In this document: positions 57,186-64,000 of the stretch, in pieces
Layout: each line of letters opens with the position of its first letter
Numbering within the stretch: position 1 is the first letter of the stretch
DNA from: Diadema setosum
Lineage: Eukaryota > Echinodermata > Echinoidea > Diadematoida > Diadematidae
Direction of reading: 5' to 3'
Assembly: GCA_033980235.1 (NCBI GenBank)
Contig: CM067075.1
Location: 11,382,292 to 11,446,291 of the forward strand
Length of the DNA stretch: 64,000 nucleotides
The notes under the pieces: model-generated
The model's input: only the letters and a program-made list of their open reading frames with translations
Told to the model about the DNA's origin: nothing
Database searches by the model: none
Made by a program: the position numbers and the translations under genes

Positions 57186-57649
57186 TAGTCATATATTACG
57201 GGAATAGGTTCTGGTAGAGGACTTCTCGGGATCGGTCGCATCCCATCTGCATAGTTGTTGAAAAAGAAAATATTATATCCTGGCAGTCGTCTGTATAATC
57301 ATGGAGAGTTTTTGTAATCATTCATAGTCATCATTTGGTCATAGGAGAAAAAGTTTTGCACATGTTGTTGACTTTAATATAGCATAAATACTCGAAAAAC
57401 TGCAAGGGATTGGGTGGATGGCAGGCCGTGTAATAATTCATATTGTAGCGTGATCAACTAAGCATTTTTTTTTTGTGTGTGTGTGGGGGGGTGGGTGATT
57501 TAAGCACTGACTCGTTAATAACCTTCTTACAGTCACGAAAAAAAGAAAAAGAAAAATGAAGATTTATTTGCAGATCCCCTAAAAGTACAGTTGCATCAAT
57601 TTCATTTATTTTCATTCATTTTTTGTTTGTTTTGATAATGATTTCAACG
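57186..57649. other. Unassigned DNA
   Basis: Nothing recognised apart from short T and G runs near 57466-57495. Confidence 0.4.
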
Positions 57650-57994
57650 ATTTATGTTACAAACTGGACTTTGCCTCAATTATTTACTAATATTTTTCAT
57701 AAGAATTTATTAATTCATAGATACCTCACCAGACGATCTGAAAAATATAATTTACCTTTGTTGAGGTCCATGTTAGCACACAATACGTTCATACAATGAC
57801 GGGCCAAGATTCTGGAATGCATTAAGCAATGATATTGAAATGCCCCATCATTTCCTGTATTTAAAAGGAAACTGAAGTGGATATTGTGAAAATCATATAT
57901 ATGAATAAAATGTACGATTGTAATTTTATGGATTAGTATGATCAGTGTTTTGTTGTTGTTGTTGTTATTATTATTATTATAATTATTATTATCA

Positions 57995-58041
<47 letters not shown>

Positions 58042-58054
58042 GTTATTATTATTA

Positions 58055-58107
<53 letters not shown>

Positions 58108-58690
58108 GTTATTATTATCAAGCCATAGCCTGTTCCGTGCATTTGAATGTCTTCACCACACGTCTTTCCTCTCTCCTTTTCTTCTTTCTTATCTCCTTTC
58201 TCAACACCCGTCCCGATTTTCGTTGCATTGTTGCATATGCAGTGTTCTCGTTCGTACTTCAGTGTGTCCTTGTCTTGTATCTTGCTTGTTTGTGCTGTAT
58301 AGTCTCGTCTCTGTTGGATTTTTACGTTTCATTTAGTGTATCACCCCTATGAAACAATACAGACTTATGTATGTATTCATGTTTACTGTAGGTAATTGTT
58401 CAAGCAATATGAATTGGGTTTTGGTGACCATGAATATCTTGTATACATTGTATATTGCAACTGGGGCCCCACAATCTTCAAGCTTCGCTTTTCAGTGGGT
58501 CCCCCATCTCCATACTCTGACCGATATAATGCTTATTTGTATGAGCCCCTTCTAAAGTACATGTAAAATGTATTTCACCTTACTTAATATGTTGAAACTC
58601 TTTACTTTCACGTGCATTGTATATGTTATTGATTATGTTGCGTTGGAAAAAAAAATGGAATGACATGAAGTGAAGTGAAGATTGAGTGAA
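57650..58690 (+). pseudogene. LINE ORF2 C-terminus and 3' end
   Basis: LPQLFTNIFHKNLLIHRYLT then RRSEKYNLPLLRSM, followed by FWNALSNDIE-type text in shifted frames (57660-57870), is the C-terminal end of CR1/jockey-like ORF2. The 3' region ends in GACATGAAGTGAAGTGAAGA. A (TTA)n block splits it at 57951-58120. Confidence 0.7.
57951..58120. repeat. (TTA/TTG)n microsatellite
   Basis: About 55 trinucleotide units, mostly TTA, on the plus strand. Confidence 0.95.
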
Positions 58691-60031
58691 AGGCATGTCA
58701 ATATGCCTACATCCTCAATATAGGACAAAGCTCAAACAATTCCGAGTCAGATAAACTAATACTAAATACATTAATACTAAATGAATAATGCTAAAACTAA
58801 TAAAGGGTTACATATGAATAAATTAATAATTCTTCAGATTTATACAAGACGATTCAAAACTCGAAAAATTATTTTATTTTTTTTTTCCAAGGAAATTTCA
58901 TGATTAAGGGGCCACTACGAATAGACGATGATCTTTTTGTTTCTTCGAGTATTGTTGCAATTGCATACAAGGTGTCCTACGGAAGTGTGGGGAGATTTTG
59001 GGAAAAGTGCAGTGTGGAAGTTTTCGAAGGACGGTTTCAAGTTTAAGGAAGTATTAAAACAGGTAAGGATTGGGTAGAAGAAAGGGGAAAAGCTCGAATG
59101 CTTGAAGAAGAAAAAAAAAAGGACAACAACAACCAGGAGAACGAAGCGGAAGAGCATATGGTATGTAGTCTGGTTTCCAGACCATTTCCCAAATTTAAGT
59201 CTCTTCCACGAAATGCGCCCTCCGTGGCAGTGTAGCAGAACCACCTCAACCTGTCACTTCTTTCGTCGGTATAGAGGTAGAGGGCATTGATATCTGGGAG
59301 GCAAATGCGTCCAGGGCTCACACGGGTAAATATTAAATTCCCTACAGAGACGTGCGTTAAAATTTATATTTCAAAAATTTCTGTAAAATAGCTGGGAGAA
59401 ATGAGGTGTTTCATCTTCACTAACCTGGATAAGTGAGCTATATACCCTGTCATCCATCAAATTTCCAAGGCGTGTTCTTCAGCTCAAACTCTGTCCAAGG
59501 GTCCGCAAAGCCAGACTGTGAGATCTTTTCACTCAAAAAAAAAATCACCTTTTTTCCGTATATGCACCCAATGAAATATAGTCCCTTCAAATTCCATGAG
59601 AAAAGCTTTCATCTTCAAACCAAAATGCAGTTTGTAGTGGAATTCATGACTCCATATCTGCAGCTATTCAGTTTTATGCCAATATTCATTATTAATTTTT
59701 GATTATTTTTTTTTCTTCATTTATTTTGGTATCTTTGGTTCGAATTTGTGAAGGGGTCTGGGACATTCCATTTTATTTACAGGTGTGAGCTCTACAGTCA
59801 GCTGGTCTGGAAGCCAGACTTTTCTGGTATGCTACCAAGAGACAGTAGCATGGATAATCACGGATGTGTCAATGCATCTGTTTTTTTTTTTTTTCCATTA
59901 TTGCCCGCTTTTGTTTTTTATATTATTGTTGGTTCCTTCCGACTTCAAGAAGACGTATCCTTTTAACCTTGGAATAGTGTGTACGGAAGCTAGTACTTGT
60001 CGGTACCAAACGATGGCAGCATCATAGCACA

Positions 60032-60072
<41 letters not shown>

Positions 60073-61769
60073 TCACGCACTCACGCACTATACTATCACA
60101 GATAAATTAACTCTATATCATTTATTTCATTTTAGTGTATATTCATAGATATATGTCACATTGATATACCGGGTGTCCTTTTACTGTTTGATGGACATTT
60201 AAAGACCACCCAACAAGGAATTTTCACAATTTCAGACTTGTAATAACCCATTCACGATATCTTCATCTACTTGCACTTTGTATATGTAGTACAGTGTTGT
60301 AGTACACAATGTCATAAACATTTATCATCGTTTATAGGGGAGTTCAATATCAGACAAAAGTTATACTAAAAAGAAAGAGTACAATTTCACAAGCAAAAGA
60401 GGTCAGATTTTAGTAAAATAAAAAAGACGAAGTTATGAAACTATGAAGTGCGATATTGCGTGTTTTTGTAGATGTCCTTGTTAAATTTTTGATCATGTGT
60501 TTTTGAATGGACTCTAACCAATTTACACACTTTCTTGTCGGAAAGAAAAAAAAATCCTCGTGAATCCGTAGAATGTAAATAAAGAGTATTTTCTAATGTT
60601 TCCAAGAGAGAAGTTTTCTCATTTTCCAAGAGTTCTGGGGTTAATCTTGTGCAAAAACATGTGATGGAATTAGTATTCAATGATCAGAGCATTATCCACG
60701 AAAGGTGAGTATAGTAAATTCTAGGAATTCGGAATAAATCTATCAACGACGGAATCAAATAATTTACAACGTCAAGTTCCGTAGCTTCCTGGTTGTATAG
60801 CTGCTACAAACAATTTTGTGTGTGTGTTTTGTCCGTGATGTATATTATAACGACTCGTGAAACTAATACAGAGACATTCTAACGAGAATAATAACGGAGA
60901 TAGTGCACGGACTGATATATTGTCGTTGAGGAGATCAGTGTCCATTTTCTCTATGATAGCACTTCGACCGCTGACGAAATTTGACTACCTCCAGAGTTCA
61001 CTTGCCATTCAAGGTAAAATATTGTACTTTCCAGCTATCATATGAACCGGATTTGTAACACTTTTTTGTTATTCGAGTTGTGGGTATAAGCGAAGTTTAT
61101 TTTACTTCTTTTCAGGATGAGAAATGTTTACTCTTTAGAGTAAACCCAGTGGAATACGACATGCTACAACGGAGCGCCGATATTTTCATCAGATTTCGAT
61201 TCTAGACTGAAAGGCTGTGGAAGTTCGTTGGGAACTATTATACTCAGTTTGAGCAGAAAATAACAAAAAGCGGCGCCTTTCTTGCCAGTTTTTTTTTTTT
61301 TTTTTTCCTGAGAAGCTGTAAAAGTACATGCTTGGATACCGGAAATTGAAGAAAACTTGACCGTCGATATATCGAGACATGCACGGTAAGATATCAGTAT
61401 TTTACTTCTCTTATAGACTCCTGCACGATTATAATGATTATACAACATAGACAGGAAGAGTTTTATCGCTATTAACGAGCTAACTCCATTCTTGTTAAGT
61501 TGAGATATTTGTAATTAAAGCTGCTAGAAAACAATGAAAATAATAAGAAAATATGGGATATTTTCAATAAAAATTTCAGTAGAATATTCCTTGTTATGTT
61601 ACAAGTGAGGTATCACTAGAAAGGTTTTGTATTGCTCTATCGACGATGGACATACTTTAAAATATTTAAAAATGGTGCTCAGCTCATTTTGCAGTGAAAC
61701 TCTTCACATCTAGGTCAGGTATCTACGAACGTGATCTGTTAGTAGCCCCCCCCCCCCCAAAAAAAAAAA
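58691..61769. other. Unassigned DNA, with possible exon-like fragments
   Basis: (CA)n at 60030-60068. Two locally GC-richer patches (59160-59330 and 59440-59530) have protein-like minus-strand frames (DINALYLYTDERSD; FADPWTEFELKNTPWKF) but no family I recognise. At 60885-61015 a plus-strand frame ends at CATTCAAG|GTAAAATA, a possible donor. None is strong enough to call a gene. Confidence 0.35.
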
Positions 61770-61835
61770 AAACAACAAAAACAAAACAAAAACAAAAACA
61801 AAAACAAAAACAAAAACAAAAAACAAAAACAAACA
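61770..61835. repeat. (AAAAAC)n microsatellite
   Basis: About nine hexanucleotide units after a C13/A13 junction. Confidence 0.9.
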
Positions 61836-61919
61836 TGCAGACAATAAATGTGGTTCTTTATGTTAAAAGCTTGTTCAGAGAGTGAAGGAGATGATATGGT
61901 CTCCATTCGCGACGTTTAC

Positions 61920-62570
61920 TTTGAGGCTTACATGTACAATTATTGTACATGGGGAGTTGGTTTTAAATAGGTCTGGTTGGATAAGGATGGGGAGTTGGTT
62001 TTAAATAGGTCTGGTTGGATAAGGTTATCTAGGCTGCAGATTGATAGGTTGATACGGTCATTTCTACCAAGTGCAATGATGCTCTATAATAGTAAATTTA
62101 TTAGGTGAAGGTGGACAATGTTTGTCATGTAAACAATGTCTGACTTTTTATTGTACAGTTGAAGGGTTACCGGTAATGTACCCATGTGTGGATTTAGTCT
62201 GGCAATATACGGTAATTATTCGGAGACAAACTGATGTTTATATAAAGCAGCAGGATGATGATATTATTATCTTTTTGTTTTTTGGTACCATTGTACAGTG
62301 ATAGTATTTTTACTTACACCTGTACACATGACACACACGTGTGAGCACATACACCCATTGTGAAGGACTCATGCCACCCCTTACATGTACATGGGGAGTT
62401 GGTTTTCAGTAGGTCTGGTCGGATAAGATTACATAGGCAGCACACTGATAGGTTGAGACGGTTATTTTTACCAAGTTCAATGATGTTTTATAATAGTAAA
62501 TTTAGCAGAGGAAGGTAGATAATGTTTGTCATGCAAACAATGTCTTGACTCTTAAATTGTACAGTTGGAT
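61920..62570. repeat. ~220-bp direct repeat, two copies ~440 bp apart
   Basis: CATGGGGAGTTGGTTTTNA, GGTCTGGTTGGATAAG, GATAGGTTGANACGGT, ACCAAGTNCAATGATG and AAACAATGTCT occur in order at 61948-62165 and 62391-62570. The first copy also has a local 40-bp duplication (61948/61989). Confidence 0.85.
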
Positions 62571-63692
62571 ACAGGGGTGTGATAATTTGGCATTTTCTGG
62601 TGATGTATAAGTTTGGTTTGGGTGTTGTAACATGACAGGACTGGATTTCTCAGGATATTTGATTGTATATCAGTATATAGGAAAGTATATGTGTTATATG
62701 TATTTCCACCCCGTGCATGTTTTATACACACACTAACATACACACACACACATGCACACACATACACATACACACACGGGCACAAAACAAAACACACACA
62801 TACATGTACGATGTATTTGGTTTTTCAGTGGATGATATTTACATATCCGAATATAGGGGTTCAATAATCTGATTTGTATGTTTATAATGTACTTTATACA
62901 TGTATTCCAATTCTGGCAATAGTTATGGATTTTAACATACTGTACATGTTATGTAAACTGTATGTGTCCTTTCTTTATTTCATTTATCAATGTATAGACA
63001 TTTATTGTTTGAATAACATCCCTGCACATGCACGTGTACTGTGCATTTTCTTCCAATTGATGCAGACATGTGCGCACATGTTTGGGTACATGGAAACAGG
63101 AACTTGATAGGGTGTGTAAGTGTGTGTCTATGTCGTCTGCTTGGGTATGTGTATGTGGTATGCTTTTGCAGTGGGTGGATGTGTCAGTGTTTTGGGTGCG
63201 CAGCCGCACACTGACGCTGGGGGTGTGGATTATTGTGTAGGGGTATGTAGAGCCGCGGAGCTACTACAGTAGCCCTTTGGTTCAGCTGTACATTTGTGAT
63301 GTGGGCGTGTATGAGGTGTGGGGAGGTGCGGGTGTGTCTGTGTGTGTGTGTGTTTGTGTGTGTGTGTGGGTGTGTGTGGGTGGATGAGTGTGGGTTTGCG
63401 TGTACAATGTATAGTTTTTGAGTGTCGGATGGGTAGCCGGGTCACGAGCCATGCATGCTTTTTTTTGCGTGTAATAAGATAAGTCATGTACATGTGCAGG
63501 GACCAAGTGCAATATTTTGATTATTAAAATACATGTACGTGCACTTGCTGTACTTTGTTTAGTGTTATGTACCTTGTCCTTCAGTTATGTATACATATTT
63601 ATTTTCCTTTACATGTGAAATTTTTATGGAGACTGTTGCAAAGATTTTTATGCCGTAGTGCATGACAATAAACGATCTGAATCTGAATCTGA
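62571..63692 (+). repeat. Probable LINE 3' region ending in (AATCTG)n
   Basis: Ends GACAATAAACGATCTGAATC TGAATCTGAG, the polyadenylation-like AATAAA and short tandem tail of a LINE. CA/TG-rich microsatellites occupy 62725-62800 and 63330-63390. No readable ORF2. Confidence 0.5.
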
Positions 63693-64000
63693 GGCTATAC
63701 ACAACTTCCCCATCACGTCTCAAAAACTGCATATATTAGCAGTTTTTGTGTTATATTTTTTGAATAGGAATTGTCACTTTTCACATAACGTTACTCATGC
63801 TTCATTAGGTATTTAGGTATTTGGCTGATACGCCTTTTCATATTGAAACGCCTTTGAATAAACGCCAATGATGAGAAGCAGCAAACCTCAGAACATGACT
63901 GATTAACCATCACAATCCTTGCTCAGCTGCATGCATGCAGCACCAACTCTATGAAGCACATTCTCTACCATCCCCTGTTCCATTTCCCTTGTTAAGCGTG
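63693..64000. other. Unassigned right edge
   Basis: No feature recognised. Confidence 0.4.

Noticed and set aside
57942..58352. Poly-Ile, poly-Tyr and poly-Leu frames
   Set aside because: Translation of the (TTA)n microsatellite.
59043..59530. Possible minus-strand exons (DINALYLYTDERSD; FADPWTEFELKNTPWKF)
   Set aside because: Neither fragment matches a family I know; the splice sites are weak and a stop follows the second at once.

Overview
This 64 kb window looks like gene-poor eukaryotic DNA from a marine invertebrate, most likely an echinoderm of sea-urchin type. That assignment is an inference. It rests on AT-rich DNA packed with nested transposons, a DIRS-type retroelement, a tRNA-derived SINE, CR1/L2-like LINE ends, TTAGGG-type repeats, the recurrent octamer TAGGCCTA, and an arylsulfatase with long introns. 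Most of the open frames in the window are by-products of repeats; I count one host gene with confidence.

Host gene: an arylsulfatase A-like gene on the minus strand. Three exons can be joined by eye with canonical splice sites and matching phases (13081-13376, 826-1325, 155-299). Its remaining 3' exons lie left of the window. Intron 1 is about 11.8 kb and holds a related solo LTR, MITEs, a SINE and a complete-looking Ty3/gypsy insertion (4732-10071). The two 811-bp LTRs of that insertion look identical. It has a tRNA-Leu-type primer site, gag, a textbook -1 frameshift signal and protease, but the reverse transcriptase and integrase core are gone.

14.6-23.2 kb: a degraded DIRS-type tyrosine-recombinase retroelement on the minus strand. 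It shows inverted terminal repeats and an internal complementary region whose two halves match the two outer ends. Its reverse transcriptase is cut in two by a 3.07 kb DNA transposon (about 62 bp TIRs, 8-bp target duplication), which itself carries a LINE.

24.4-27.0 kb: a foldback element with arms of about 1 kb. 27-36.6 kb: LINE remnants, a polypyrimidine tract, the first copy of a GC-rich array with 10-bp periodicity, and MITEs. 36.6-39.9 kb: a 3.3 kb Harbinger-like element with TGCGTCA-rich ends. 40.9-41.9 kb: a three-level nest of repeats that includes telomere-like CCCTAA. 47-50.2 kb: MITEs, a ~190-bp satellite and a 39-bp minisatellite. 50.5-53.5 kb: AT microsatellites with palindromes, the second copies of the MITE and of the 10-bp array. 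54.6-64 kb: LINE and SINE remnants and unrecognised DNA.

The most unusual signal is a set of seven tiny palindromic inserts of 20-29 bp. Five or six share the arms CAGGGAGGT/ACCTCCCTG and one has unrelated arms CATGGACCCTA/TAGGGTCCATG. Each sits between 7-bp direct duplications. Two can be checked against paralogous empty sites inside this same window. They look like excision scars, or ultra-short remnants, of transposons with CA...TG ends and a 7-bp target duplication, and they are dense (about one per 9 kb).
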